Source: Trachythela sp. YZ-2020 (Eukaryota > Cnidaria > Anthozoa > Malacalcyonacea > Clavulariidae). From it: DNA of 64,000 bases. This document shows, piece by piece, positions 1 to 9,864 of the stretch. Position 1 is the stretch's first letter. The number at the start of each line of letters is the position of its first letter. Position numbers and translations under genes: made by a program. Under the pieces are notes generated by a model. It was not told where the DNA came from and ran no database searches. It saw nothing but the letters and a program-made list of their open reading frames with translations. Location: NCBI GenBank assembly GCA_016169945.1, contig JADLSH010000273.1, positions 2,275,001 to 2,339,000 on the forward strand, given 5' to 3'.

Positions 1-78
1 CCGATGTTAATCATAGCATTTACATCTTTAGGTAAGGTCAAAGCGTATGTTAAATCGAGAAACAATAACGAGTTATAA
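1..78 (+). CDS. C-terminal end of an upstream gene (partial)
   Basis: Frame 1 is open from the first base to a TAA at 76-78, giving 25 residues with a hydrophobic start and a basic, Asn-rich end. The stop lies 15 bp before the next start codon, a spacing typical of this element. It is too short to identify, and it could be chance. Confidence 0.4.
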   Translation, partial: PMLIIAFTSLGKVKAYVKSRNNNEL

Positions 79-93
79 AATAAAAAAACAAAG

Positions 94-381
94 ATGAATG
101 GCAAGATAACAAAGTTTTGTATTGTAAGACGCAACGAAAGTTTTACAATTTTAAAGCCCATAGGACCACCGCTAGAGTTTTATGCGTTTAACAACTATGG
201 CTTTGACTTTGAAAGGATGAGAGCATTACGAGATCATGTATGTCAAGCACTTCCGGGGTATAAAGTTGATAGCTCAACTGTACTGATACCTCCAGGCCAA
301 AAAGTAACTCTTAGTCATTGTGTTGTTAACAGGTGTGAAAGACATGTGCGGTTTGTGTGGAACTCTGCTCGTCTGTGGTGA
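94..381 (+). CDS. Small viral protein of unknown function (95 aa)
   Basis: ATG at 94 is preceded by an AT-rich leader with AATAAA, as for almost every gene of this element. The product has no signal peptide or membrane segment. It is mildly basic, with four cysteines spread along the chain and an aromatic patch near residues 29-36 (EFYAFNNY). I do not recognise the family. A CG-rich palindromic tract (395-410) and a hairpin (424-449) follow the stop and separate it from the next gene on the same strand. Confidence 0.7.
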   Translation: MNGKITKFCIVRRNESFTILKPIGPPLEFYAFNNYGFDFERMRALRDHVCQALPGYKVDSSTVLIPPGQKVTLSHCVVNRCERHVRFVWNSARLW

Positions 382-394
382 GTGAGTGTGAGTA

Positions 395-410
395 GGCGCG
401 AAGCGCGACC
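395..410. repeat. CG-rich palindromic unit at a gene end
   Basis: A GCGC-GAA-GCGC palindrome lies just after the stop of the 95-aa gene. Close relatives occur at 5338-5355, 5988-6003 and about 6120-6134. They stand out in an otherwise AT-rich element. Confidence 0.7.
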
Positions 411-423
411 AAAGTTTTTTTTG

Positions 424-449
424 TTTTGTAACCTCATTGGGTTACAAAA
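424..449 (+). terminator. Intergenic hairpin, likely transcript end
   Basis: A perfect 10-bp stem (TTTTGTAACC at 424-433, GGTTACAAAA at 440-449) with a 6-nt loop lies between two + strand genes. The same stem core recurs at 984-1009, 4023-4048 and 4824-4844. Its position after stops suggests a role in 3'-end formation; the function is inferred. Confidence 0.65.
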
Positions 450-471
450 AAACATTTAAATAAAATAAACA

Positions 472-969
472 ATGACACTTAAATTTGGATACTCAAATGA
501 CGAACCAAACTACATTCACAACATTCCAAGAGCACCGCGCACGCTGAATTACAACTTCATATACAATTATTTCAGAACTTCTTCTGATCGTGGACCTGAG
601 AACATAAGACCTGGCTACCCACATGCTCTCATACATGGGGCTTGGCTTACTGAGAATTCTACGATGACTCTTTTAACTCATATTTTTGACAGCGACGATA
701 GTATGCGTGACGATAACAATGTTGTGTTGAGATATACACTTCGAATTGCAGACTCCAACCTGAATGCTTGGGAAACAAGAAACTTGATTGACATTCCTCT
801 AAAAGATAAGTTAGCAGTCTCATATGTGTTTAATCTGAACGAGTCTTTCGTGATTAGTGAAATCTATCCGAACTTCAAAGACATAGCGGTGATGTACATT
901 CGGGTCTTACAGCTTAGTGGGAGCTCGTATGGTAACGAGTCAAACTTAGATGTTGTAGTTGAGTACTAG
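472..969 (+). CDS. Virion-surface candidate sharing a tail motif with the collagen-like fibre (165 aa)
   Basis: The product starts MTLKFGYSNDE; the next gene starts MALAFGYTKDN. The pattern M-[AT]-L-x-FGY-[ST]-x-D is therefore shared, while the rest of the two proteins is unrelated. The remaining 150 residues alternate hydrophobic and polar positions, suggesting a beta-rich head. There is no membrane segment or signal peptide. By analogy with adenovirus fibres, whose short N-terminal peptide docks in the penton base, I infer that both proteins bind one capsid partner through this tail. ATG at 472 follows AAATAAAATAAACA. Hairpins flank the gene on both sides. The function is inference from the shared motif and neighbourhood only. 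Confidence 0.75.
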   Translation: MTLKFGYSNDEPNYIHNIPRAPRTLNYNFIYNYFRTSSDRGPENIRPGYPHALIHGAWLTENSTMTLLTHIFDSDDSMRDDNNVVLRYTLRIADSNLNAWETRNLIDIPLKDKLAVSYVFNLNESFVISEIYPNFKDIAVMYIRVLQLSGSSYGNESNLDVVVEY

Positions 970-983
970 AATACTCTAGAATA

Positions 984-1009
984 ATTTGTAACCTTTTCAG
1001 GTTACAAAT
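984..1009 (+). terminator. Intergenic hairpin, likely transcript end
   Basis: A perfect 10-bp stem (984-993 with 1000-1009) and 6-nt loop sit 14 bp after the stop of the preceding gene and 8 bp before the next ATG. The stem core TTTGTAACC is identical to that of other hairpins in the element. Confidence 0.65.
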
Positions 1010-1017
1010 AAATACAC

Positions 1018-2895
<1,878 letters not shown>

Positions 2896-2904
2896 TAAAT
2901 TTAA

Positions 2905-3495
2905 ATGAAAACACCATTTAACATGCTTATAACAGGTTCGACAGAGTGTGGTAAGACATACTATCTGTTAAACATGTTGGAGAACGAGTACCGCGGTCAC
3001 TTCCAATACATATTTTTAATATGCCCAACGTTTGAGTACAACCGCACTTACCAAGACTGGCAGTACAAAGACTCATCTGGTTTTTACACGATACAATGCG
3101 AGCAAGACCAAGTCGACACATTTTTAAAATACATATCGGATACATTCAAAGGAACTAACTCGCTAATAATTTTAGACGACTGCGCGAGTTCTAAGTCAGT
3201 TAAGACAAGAACATCAGAGCTTGTTAACTTAGCTTTCTCTGCCAGACATTACAATCTAAGCACGATAGTCGTCACGCAAAAATTAACGGCCATAACACCT
3301 GCTTATCGTGAAAACATAGCCAAGCTTGTCGTGTTTGACACACCCAGCGCTCTCGCATGGAAAACCATAACAGACGAGTTCTTAGACATCCCCAAACAAG
3401 AACAAGACGCACTACGAAAAGCTCTTAAAGAGAACAAGTATGCCCGGTTAGAGATCAACCTCAGATTTCCCAGATCACATAACATAGTAATGTAG
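2905..3495 (+). CDS. DNA-packaging ATPase, FtsK/HerA (A32-like) superfamily (196 aa)
   Basis: This P-loop ATPase is expected to translocate the genome into the preformed capsid. The Walker A motif is GSTECGKT (residues 11-18). Walker B is SLIILDD (86-92). The segment STIVVTQKL (about 119-127) matches the sensor position of this family. The length is at the short end for Polinton ATPases, and no extra domains are present. ATG at 2905 follows AATAAATTTAA directly. The gene lies 9 bp after the fibre gene and 8 bp before the next gene, with no hairpin in either gap, so these genes may be one transcription unit. Confidence 0.92.
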   Translation: MKTPFNMLITGSTECGKTYYLLNMLENEYRGHFQYIFLICPTFEYNRTYQDWQYKDSSGFYTIQCEQDQVDTFLKYISDTFKGTNSLIILDDCASSKSVKTRTSELVNLAFSARHYNLSTIVVTQKLTAITPAYRENIAKLVVFDTPSALAWKTITDEFLDIPKQEQDALRKALKENKYARLEINLRFPRSHNIVM

Positions 3496-3503
3496 ATAAT
3501 AAA

Positions 3504-4004
3504 ATGACTCCAGATGAAATAGAAACATTACGTAATGAACTAATAACACTCTCAGAGAAGGGTCAAATTAACCAAACTGCGAAGTATTTAAAGAACAAGT
3601 CTCGTTCGACACCTTCAGTTTTACAAAGGATAAAAGATGAATATCTAAAAAACAGAGACGATAGAAGTAGAGATAAGATGGCCATAAATTTTGTGTTGTT
3701 ATCTGTATCTCTCATCAATAACTTTGGTGATAGTTATGTAAAAATTATCGATAAGACAAAGTTTTTAGAAAAGATACTAGGCGATGAAAACATCATGTTC
3801 GTCATAAAAGACATAATGCCTAGTTACACGCTAGACGACGATTTCAGTAAGTACTTACTGGCGGCCGTTTCAATAGGTACTTTGTGTTACAACCATGTTA
3901 CCTTAGTAACTGAACCATACGACACGACATGGGGGCCCCCTGACGAAGACATAATGCAAGAAGATCCAGAGATATCAGAAGAGGGTCACAGCACCACATC
4001 ATAG
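3504..4004 (+). CDS. Unknown helical protein with acidic tail (166 aa)
   Basis: The N-terminal 60 residues look helical and charged. A hydrophobic middle (residues about 57-75 and 115-130) follows, and the last 30 residues are acidic (DEDIMQEDPEISEE). There is no clear transmembrane segment or known motif. It lies 8 bp after the packaging ATPase, so a packaging or capsid role is possible but unproved. It converges on the BRO-N gene, with one hairpin (4023-4048) in the gap serving both ends. Confidence 0.75.
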   Translation: MTPDEIETLRNELITLSEKGQINQTAKYLKNKSRSTPSVLQRIKDEYLKNRDDRSRDKMAINFVLLSVSLINNFGDSYVKIIDKTKFLEKILGDENIMFVIKDIMPSYTLDDDFSKYLLAAVSIGTLCYNHVTLVTEPYDTTWGPPDEDIMQEDPEISEEGHSTTS

Positions 4005-4022
4005 ACTAAGGTAAAAATTTGT

Positions 4023-4048
4023 ATTTGTAACCTTGTTGGGTTACAAAT
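4023..4048. terminator. Shared hairpin between convergent genes
   Basis: A perfect 10-bp stem (4023-4032 with 4039-4048) and 6-nt loop lie between the converging stops at 4004 and 4089. The stem sequence is the same as at 984-1009. It is followed by a short CATCAT microsatellite (about 4052-4080). Confidence 0.65.
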
Positions 4049-4088
4049 TCATACATCATCATACATCATCATCATCATCATTAATTTT

Positions 4089-4775
4089 TCACTCCTCACT
4101 TACTTGCTCGCTACACTCACTTGTAACCTTTAAAGTAGGTATAAGTTTTGATATAAGATTTTTTAGATATTTTATTTCTGCTTCCATCTTATAGTATTTT
4201 TTCCAAAAAGCTGCCCCACCAAGTTTTCCATTTGCAATACATATTGGGTTTTTTACTATGTCACCTTTTTCAAGAAACATTTTTCGTGTCTTTGTTCTTT
4301 CGTTATTACACACACATGTAAAATCTGATAACCCACATGTACATGGGTTTTCAAGTTGTAACTTACGAAGCTCTGAGTTTGGTAACATTTTATTAACTCG
4401 ATCACAGATTGAGTCGTTAGTATATGTACCAGTTTTTCTGATACTTGGTAACACTTCAGATGTTACCCATCTTTTGAACTGTTTGGCTGATTCTAGTTTT
4501 GAACTAAAAGCAAGTTCGTAAAACCCTGGCTCAGTGATCATAACTCTATTTGGGTTGCCCACCCGATTCCCGCCCAATTTGGGCGGGTCGTCTTGAATCA
4601 TATCACGCCATAAAATTTTATTTTCATCCTCAACATGCATTCTAATAGCCTTGTCTGTATTTTTATATCCTAAACTTTCAGCTACTTTGGATCCTAAAAA
4701 CAAAACCTCATTATCTTTTACAAATATCTCAAGATCCACATTTAAATTTGCATTGAACACTCTTGTTACTTCCAT
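4089..4775 (-). CDS. BRO-N domain protein (228 aa)
   Basis: Residues 1 to about 120 form a BRO-N (baculovirus repeated ORF) domain: an initial beta unit, a helix with SKVAESLGYKNTDKAI, a centre with ITEPGFYELAFSSKLESAK, and the closing RWVTSEVLPSIRKTG. This DNA-binding domain is spread among insect viruses, phages and giant viruses, often as a regulator. The C-terminal half has a Cys cluster (CTCG near 143-146, CVC near 154-156) that may bind zinc, and a helical tail. The start sits behind TATAA-ATG. The last codons run into a CG-rich tract typical of gene ends here. Confidence 0.9.
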   Translation of the reverse strand: MEVTRVFNANLNVDLEIFVKDNEVLFLGSKVAESLGYKNTDKAIRMHVEDENKILWRDMIQDDPPKLGGNRVGNPNRVMITEPGFYELAFSSKLESAKQFKRWVTSEVLPSIRKTGTYTNDSICDRVNKMLPNSELRKLQLENPCTCGLSDFTCVCNNERTKTRKMFLEKGDIVKNPICIANGKLGGAAFWKKYYKMEAEIKYLKNLISKLIPTLKVTSECSEQVSEE

Positions 4776-4823
4776 TTATACATTTTGTTTCAAGACATAT
4801 TAAAACTATAACGATTTAAAATT

Positions 4824-4844
4824 TGTAACCCATAAGGTTACAAC
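4824..4844 (-). terminator. Hairpin after the 141-aa gene
   Basis: An 8-bp perfect stem (TTGTAACC at 4824-4831, GGTTACAA at 4837-4844) with a 5-nt loop lies 16 bp after the stop of the minus-strand gene ending at 4861. It shares the stem core of the other GTAACC hairpins. Confidence 0.6.
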
Positions 4845-4860
4845 TTTTATGTGTGGTAAT

Positions 4861-5286
4861 TTAATCCTCGGCGATATCTTCTGACACAAAGTCAGCTACT
4901 TTTCTTAACTTTTTTACTTTGAAGTTTAGATGACTTACACCATCGAGTGCCCCAAACACAGATCTACACTCGAAGATGACTCTAACATAAGCTCTACTAT
5001 CTAAGAGCTCTTTTCTTTGGAGATCTGTTAAACCACCAACTGAGAGATATAGAGTGTTATTATTTGTACCTTTAAAGATATCTTTTGTTTCGTATTTACT
5101 TTCCAGACTTAAAAGTTGTTGTTTTACTTGCTCGTCTTCTATGACAAGTGGTATGTTATAACCACCATTCTTGAATTTGGACTTTGTAATTCCCCATGTC
5201 AAACATTTAGGGATATCAAATACGGTTGGACTTTCAAATTTAATTGTTGTACCTTTTACATTGGTTACATTGTTACTTGCACTCAT
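4861..5286 (-). CDS. Unknown 141-aa protein, possible nucleic-acid binder
   Basis: The protein is a single compact domain. Residues about 11-50 and 78-130 alternate as beta strands, with a basic stretch near the end (HLNFKVKKLRKVADF) and a short acidic tail (VSEDIAED). A beta-rich body with an acidic tail recalls viral single-strand DNA-binding proteins, but no motif confirms it. The gene starts 26 bp after the coiled-coil gene. The 5' gap has AGATAAAGAG before ATG, a weaker version of the start motif. Confidence 0.75.
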   Translation of the reverse strand: MSASNNVTNVKGTTIKFESPTVFDIPKCLTWGITKSKFKNGGYNIPLVIEDEQVKQQLLSLESKYETKDIFKGTNNNTLYLSVGGLTDLQRKELLDSRAYVRVIFECRSVFGALDGVSHLNFKVKKLRKVADFVSEDIAED

Positions 5287-5312
5287 CTCTTTATCTAAGT
5301 TATTTAGTCGTG

Positions 5313-6656
5313 CTAGCGCTTTCGCGTATTCTTATAAGCCCGCGCTTCGCGCCTCTTAGTTTGAATTTGATCGTATACAACATAACCTAACGCTATCGCT
5401 AACAACCACATGTTGTTAGCCAACCATGATAAGCCTTTCGCACCCATACTTAGAACTGTCGCTAGAATGCTACCGATGGCACCAAGCACAGGACCTAACG
5501 CTTTAAATATTTTAGCGACACCTTTACCAAAAGCTGACACACCACGAGCACCGGCAGAGAGACCAGTTCTACCAGCCATGACGACAGTTGTTATTATGCC
5601 TGCGATACTTATACTTACAGCTGCTGCGACACCCAGGTTTTCCTTAGCCCACTTTTTAAATTTATGAAACTTTCTTAACGGGTTGTTCTCTATCTCATCT
5701 TCTACAAGTTTTAATGTTACTTCACTTTTAGGTCTTAGTCTTAATTCTTCTGTTAGTCTAAGCTTATCTTGTGTTAACTCTGCAAGGACTATTCCTGCCT
5801 CGTATAATGTTTTATCTTTAAGGTTTGTTTCAGTCTTAACCTTTTTACGATAATCGTCTATCACTGGTTGTAAATTTGCTATTTTTTCTTCGGGTGTGCT
5901 TCCTGCATGATTTGGTTCCGTGATGACGACTTGTTTTATAAGTGATCCTATTTCTCTTACTATGTTAGTTTCTTCTTTTTCGCGTGCGGCGCGAAGCGCG
6001 GCCTCTTTGTCATCAGTTTTACCTTTGCTCATTTGTGCTGGCTCTTTGTAACCTTGTTGTTTAAGATAATTAACTACCTGTTGAAGTGAGTCTAGTTGTT
6101 GTTGTTGAAGTTTAATGTCTGCGCTTCGCGCCTGCCCTTGTTTATCAGAGTTTTGTTGAAAGTCAGCTACTTGTTCCCTAAGAGCATCAATCTGTTCTTG
6201 TTTTTGTTTACCTAGATTTTTTAACGCTACTTGTGTTTTGTGTTCAAGACCATAAATTTGTTCTTGTTTTCGTTGTGTTATTTTTTGTTGCTCTTTAATT
6301 TGGTTTTGAAGTTTTATGACCTCTATTTCCACTTTCGCTTGTGCCAAGCTTTGTGCCTCTCTTTGTGCTTTCTCTTGTTGGGCTTGTAAGTTCTTTTGTG
6401 ACTCGGTTTGTAATTTTGCTTGTGCCGCAATTCCAGACGCGCGTCGTGCCGCGCTTTGCGCCTGTTCATTAGCTTGTGATTGTGCTTGTGCTTGTGCTTG
6501 TTTAAGACCATCAATCTGTTCTTGTTTTTGTTGAGTTAGTTGTTGTTGTTCGTTAATTTGGTTTTGAAGAACAACGATCTGTTCTTGTTGATAAGCAAAA
6601 CCTCCTCTAACTTCTTGAGTCTCATTGGCTTGTTGTTGTCGAATGTCTTGGAACAT
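5313..6656 (-). CDS. Coiled-coil protein with C-terminal hydrophobic segments (447 aa)
   Basis: About 190 residues are Gln/Glu/Lys/Ala-rich coiled coil with repeats such as QKQEQIDGL and QRKQEQIYGL. A helical linker follows, then three hydrophobic segments near residues 345-362, 385-407 and 415-430 and a basic tail. The middle segment (FGKGVAKIFKALGPVLG) is amphipathic. This suggests a capsid-associated, membrane-active protein, perhaps comparable in role to adenovirus protein VI; that is inference. The same frame stays open upstream to the TAA at 6726-6728, which ends the next gene, so translation might begin elsewhere. A CG palindrome is translated near residue 220. Confidence 0.8.
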   Translation of the reverse strand: MFQDIRQQQANETQEVRGGFAYQQEQIVVLQNQINEQQQLTQQKQEQIDGLKQAQAQAQSQANEQAQSAARRASGIAAQAKLQTESQKNLQAQQEKAQREAQSLAQAKVEIEVIKLQNQIKEQQKITQRKQEQIYGLEHKTQVALKNLGKQKQEQIDALREQVADFQQNSDKQGQARSADIKLQQQQLDSLQQVVNYLKQQGYKEPAQMSKGKTDDKEAALRAAREKEETNIVREIGSLIKQVVITEPNHAGSTPEEKIANLQPVIDDYRKKVKTETNLKDKTLYEAGIVLAELTQDKLRLTEELRLRPKSEVTLKLVEDEIENNPLRKFHKFKKWAKENLGVAAAVSISIAGIITTVVMAGRTGLSAGARGVSAFGKGVAKIFKALGPVLGAIGSILATVLSMGAKGLSWLANNMWLLAIALGYVVYDQIQTKRREARAYKNTRKR

Positions 6657-6725
6657 TTGTAAAATGTTATTGAACTGTCGTTGTTGCTCTTCCCTTACAT
6701 TTTGTTCAATGTCTTTGAGTTTTTG

Positions 6726-7865
6726 TTAAAGTTCAGCGATCTTATCTTCTATGTCAGTATTTAATGCATTAGCAACATTTTCACGCACGCTTTCGTTTAA
6801 CTCTTCGTCAAAAATATCAGTTTGTTCTTCAACCACAGAAGGGAACTTGGTTTTATGTTCTGTCTGAACATTTTTTAACTCTTCGTTATAATCTTTTAAA
6901 GCTCTTAGTGTTTTTGGACTGGTACTAGCCGTTAGTTTAATTTCGCCCATACCATCAATTTTATAAATTCCAACTCCTGCCTGCTCTGGATTTACACCAT
7001 AATTTATCCCTATTACACGACCCGCTGCATTTCTTCTCACAGATAATTTGTTGAGAAATAACTGTGAGTGTGGACCATCGGTTTCGTCTAAGTTGATCTT
7101 GAGGTATTTTAAAAATACATCTCTGACTACCTCGATCCTTACAGCATCAGGGTTGCCTGTCACAATGTGAACGCTTTCGTTTGGGTTTCCACTCGGAGGA
7201 TTAAGTGTGCTGCCTTTTTCAGGAGCATCTGACCCATTAAGTGGGCTGCTATTCGTTGGGGTAGCTGTGGTATCTGCGTCGTCGTTGCCGTCGTCGTTGT
7301 CGTCGTCGTTGCCGTCGTCGTTGCCGTCGTCGTTGTCATCTCCACCCAAAGTGGTTTCATCTTCCACATCATCGTCAACATTGTCATCGTCAACAAATCC
7401 TGACTCCGCCTGACTAGTCATCGGTATAACTTCTGGTTGTTTTGACATTTGTTTATTATCATCATCATCATCATCTACTACTACACCAACACCAAGCCAA
7501 TCTGATGCCTTATCTATAACTCTAGTAAGCCATGAGGAGGAAGGTTTTGTTTCTGGTTTTTCTTGCGCGCGTTCAGGAGGTTTGGTCTTTGATAGGTCAT
7601 CATCATTATCAAGTGATGTGATTCTTGGTGGTGGCCATTGTGTGGTGATATCTTTTTTTTCAAGATCAGGATTATTACTAGGCGGTAGGTTAAGCGCGCT
7701 TGCGCGCGGTGTGTCTTGGTCATCATCATCATCATCAAGAAGCCCACTATCGTTTATTTTTTCCATAACTTCGTTGAAAGAAGTTTCGTCTATGGGTGTT
7801 TCTTGATCATCATCATCAAGGTCAAGATCAGTTTTAATATCTCCCATTTCCATTTCTGTTGACAT
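6726..7865 (-). CDS. Acidic Asp-rich protein, same frame as the coiled-coil gene (379 aa)
   Basis: The first 220 residues are low-complexity and very acidic, with several DDDDD runs and an Asp/Asn/Gly minisatellite encoded near 7283-7345. A folded domain follows at about 228-330, then a helical end. The stop TAA at 6726-6728 lies in the same frame as the downstream coiled-coil gene, and no ATG occurs in the first 23 codons beyond it. The pair may therefore be one long protein broken by a stop, or two genes. ATG at 7865 directly follows AAAATAA. The integrase stop lies only 10 bp upstream, so the two are probably co-transcribed. Confidence 0.82.
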   Translation of the reverse strand: MSTEMEMGDIKTDLDLDDDDQETPIDETSFNEVMEKINDSGLLDDDDDDQDTPRASALNLPPSNNPDLEKKDITTQWPPPRITSLDNDDDLSKTKPPERAQEKPETKPSSSWLTRVIDKASDWLGVGVVVDDDDDDNKQMSKQPEVIPMTSQAESGFVDDDNVDDDVEDETTLGGDDNDDGNDDGNDDDNDDGNDDADTTATPTNSSPLNGSDAPEKGSTLNPPSGNPNESVHIVTGNPDAVRIEVVRDVFLKYLKINLDETDGPHSQLFLNKLSVRRNAAGRVIGINYGVNPEQAGVGIYKIDGMGEIKLTASTSPKTLRALKDYNEELKNVQTEHKTKFPSVVEEQTDIFDEELNESVRENVANALNTDIEDKIAEL

Positions 7866-7925
7866 TTATTTTACGCTACGCTTTCTCGCTCGCTACGCTC
7901 ATACGCTCACTCGTCACTTCGCTAA
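7866..7925. repeat. CG-rich tract at integrase 3' end
   Basis: Iterations of CGCTACGCT, CGCTCGCTACG and CACTCGTCACTTCGC cover the 10-bp gap and the last 17 codons of the integrase. Comparable tracts lie at 9865-9918, 11,470-11,535 and 14,339-14,362. Confidence 0.7.
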
Positions 7926-8919
7926 GTTCTCTCTCGTAAAATTTACCGTGTATTTTTTCGCCAGTTGCGATGTCTTGTATTTTGTACATGACAGGGATCC
8001 CATGATTAACCTCTATGATCTTAAATGTTTCTTCTGTAAAGTTAACAGTGTAACCTTTTACAAATCTGGTACCAGTGTGATATTTCTCAACCCTAACGGT
8101 GTCACCAACTTTATATCGTGGATTTTTTAATTCCTCATTAGTATCGTACAAAGTACTCATGACATCGTCTTTGTTTTTCTCGTTGACATCTGTTGGTTTC
8201 ATCTTGATGCTTCTGTGCATGCTATGGTTATAGTTAAATGTGACATCATCTAAAATATCTATCCACTTTTTGGTATCGTGCTCGGTGAAATATTTCCACA
8301 TCGTTGTTTTAAGAGTTCTGTTTAGTCTCTCAACGAGGGCTGCCTTTCTGTTAAAAAAGGCCTTGCCTTTGTTTTTACCAATCACTCCTATCTTAATAAG
8401 TGTTGTAAAATGTTTTATACCAAGTTTGTCAAGTAACGCATTGACATTTTTGTTCTTAAATTCGTTACCGTCGTCGTATTGAACGACATCTGGGTACTTA
8501 CCAAACCTAACTTTAAACTCCTCTAATATTTTTTCCATAGCGTGAGAGACATCGACACCACCTTTTGTCTTGCTTGGCTCTGTGAAAGCATATCTTGACA
8601 AAATTTCTATTGATGTTAAAATCCAACGATAGCCATCGTTACTTGGTTTACGACCCTCTGTCATATCAACTAAGTCTAATTGTAGTTGTTGTCCAAGATC
8701 ATAGACCATCGTCTTACGATAGACATGCTTGCCACTTTTTTGTTTTGTCATGGTGTAAGTCTTTTGTGACAAGATCCACTGTTTAACTTGTTTACGAGTG
8801 ACATCTAACCCAGTTTCCTTTGCTTTTTGATACAGTCTTTCGATAGACTGATAACCGGTGCCTGGCGAGTGATACAACTCACGAAGGCCTTGTTCTGTTT
8901 CAAAATGTGTGGATGTCAT
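7876..8919 (-). CDS. Retroviral-type (rve) integrase (347 aa)
   Basis: The enzyme inserts the linear viral DNA into host chromosomes. The N-terminal 60 residues are helical. The RNase H-fold core follows, with catalytic candidates D82 or D85 (LDLVDM), D149 (YDDGNEF) and E197 (LVERLNRTLK). D149 and E197 are separated by 47 residues, against about 35 in most retroviral integrases; the extra part is around GVIGKNKGKAFFNRK. The C-terminal 80 residues (KVGDTVRVEKY onward) look like an SH3-like or chromo-like DNA-binding domain. The last codons are written by a CG-rich CGCTACGCT tract. Confidence 0.95.
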   Translation of the reverse strand: MTSTHFETEQGLRELYHSPGTGYQSIERLYQKAKETGLDVTRKQVKQWILSQKTYTMTKQKSGKHVYRKTMVYDLGQQLQLDLVDMTEGRKPSNDGYRWILTSIEILSRYAFTEPSKTKGGVDVSHAMEKILEEFKVRFGKYPDVVQYDDGNEFKNKNVNALLDKLGIKHFTTLIKIGVIGKNKGKAFFNRKAALVERLNRTLKTTMWKYFTEHDTKKWIDILDDVTFNYNHSMHRSIKMKPTDVNEKNKDDVMSTLYDTNEELKNPRYKVGDTVRVEKYHTGTRFVKGYTVNFTEETFKIIEVNHGIPVMYKIQDIATGEKIHGKFYERELSEVTSERMSVASEKA

Positions 8920-8996
8920 TTTTATTTCTCACGCATGAAAAGAGATCAAAAGTAAAAAATTGTTTTGTTCTAAGACATAATCCAAGAAAAAGTAAA

Positions 8997-9275
8997 ATGT
9001 CAGGAGGTAAAATAATTGGAGTAAGATTTAACGATAATGATTCACATGGTGATGGGTTAACTTATTGTAAATATTGTGATTATGGGGGAACTTACACAGG
9101 TATTAGATTACATGTGAGAGCCAGACACATGAAAAAATATAACGAAGACAAACGTTTAGACAAATTTGGCCAACAAAATGATGATGTTGTTTGTGATATA
9201 TGTAAAAAATGTTTTAAAACATCGGAGGGGTATTTAGATCACGCTAAAAAAAGTAAACATTTTACTGATAAATAA
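8997..9275 (+). CDS. Two-finger C2H2 zinc-finger protein (92 aa)
   Basis: Two classical fingers fill the protein: C-x2-C-x11-H-x4-H (CKYCDYGG...HVRARH) and C-x2-C-x12-H-x5-H (CDICKKCF...HAKKSKH). I chose ATG at 8997 because it follows AAGTAAA like the other starts. An upstream in-frame GTG would add 30 residues that overlap the divergent integrase start. Likely roles are DNA binding or regulation of viral transcription. The gene is divergent to the integrase block and ends before a 12-bp hairpin. Confidence 0.85.
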   Translation: MSGGKIIGVRFNDNDSHGDGLTYCKYCDYGGTYTGIRLHVRARHMKKYNEDKRLDKFGQQNDDVVCDICKKCFKTSEGYLDHAKKSKHFTDK

Positions 9276-9406
9276 AGTAAGTAATGACGCGGAATAACAT
9301 CTGCTCTTTAAGTTTTCCACATCTTCTCTTTTTAGTTCCGTTAAACTTTTTTTTACATTAATCTTATACTATTATACTTAAAACATTTCGCGGGTAGTAG
9401 TTCCTT

Positions 9407-9434
9407 TTTTCATAACTCACGAGAGTTATGAAAA
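9407..9434. terminator. 12-bp hairpin between convergent genes
   Basis: A perfect stem (TTTTCATAACTC at 9407-9418, GAGTTATGAAAA at 9423-9434) with a 4-nt loop lies between the converging stops at 9275 and 9451. The sequence differs from the GTAACC family, but the position is equivalent. The rest of the 175-bp gap holds only AT-rich sequence. Confidence 0.65.
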
Positions 9435-9450
9435 TTTTACACACACTTGT

Positions 9451-9861
9451 TCACAATACAGCGCTTAGTGCCCAACCAGCTCCTAATCCAGCTAGTCCAA
9501 CTGCAACATGCTTGTAGTCCTTCATGTCTGTTGATGGTTTGTAAAAATCTGATAACATTGGATGTCTTGTAAACACCTTACTTTGATGTGTTATTTTTTG
9601 CAGTTCTGCCAATGACGCGTTAACAGAGTTCATATCGCTATTTGCGTCTAAAAGTTGTCGTCGCATTGCTGTTATTCTTTCCTTGTTAGCAGCTTGCTTC
9701 TCGTACCACTTGTTCTTCGCCGCTGTTAAATGTTCCATCGCAAGGTTGTGTCTTTTAATTTCTGACTGGTAACCTTTGTGATCTAAAAGTCTAAATAGGT
9801 AACCGGCTCCTGTAAACGCTACCGCGTTAAACAGACCAGATAACGCAATTGTTGTAGCCAT
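9451..9861 (-). CDS. Small Polinton membrane protein with central coiled coil (136 aa)
   Basis: A hydrophobic N-terminal segment (about residues 5-25), a charged helical centre (KRHNLAMEHLTAAKNKW onward) and a hydrophobic Gly/Ala C-terminus (about 120-135) give a two-anchor layout. I recognise this layout, with the RH-LAME-L--A motif, from small conserved Polinton proteins. The role is unknown and probably capsid-internal. A CG-rich gap of 58 bp separates it from the 79-aa gene upstream. Confidence 0.8.
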   Translation of the reverse strand: MATTIALSGLFNAVAFTGAGYLFRLLDHKGYQSEIKRHNLAMEHLTAAKNKWYEKQAANKERITAMRRQLLDANSDMNSVNASLAELQKITHQSKVFTRHPMLSDFYKPSTDMKDYKHVAVGLAGLGAGWALSAVL

Positions 9862-9864
9862 TTA

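Noticed and set aside
7160..7806. Frames opposite or beside the acidic protein
   Set aside because: They are low-complexity shadows of Asp codon runs.
8907..8996. Longer version of the zinc-finger protein starting upstream
   Set aside because: It would start with GTG and overlap the integrase start; ATG at 8997 has the usual AT-rich motif.
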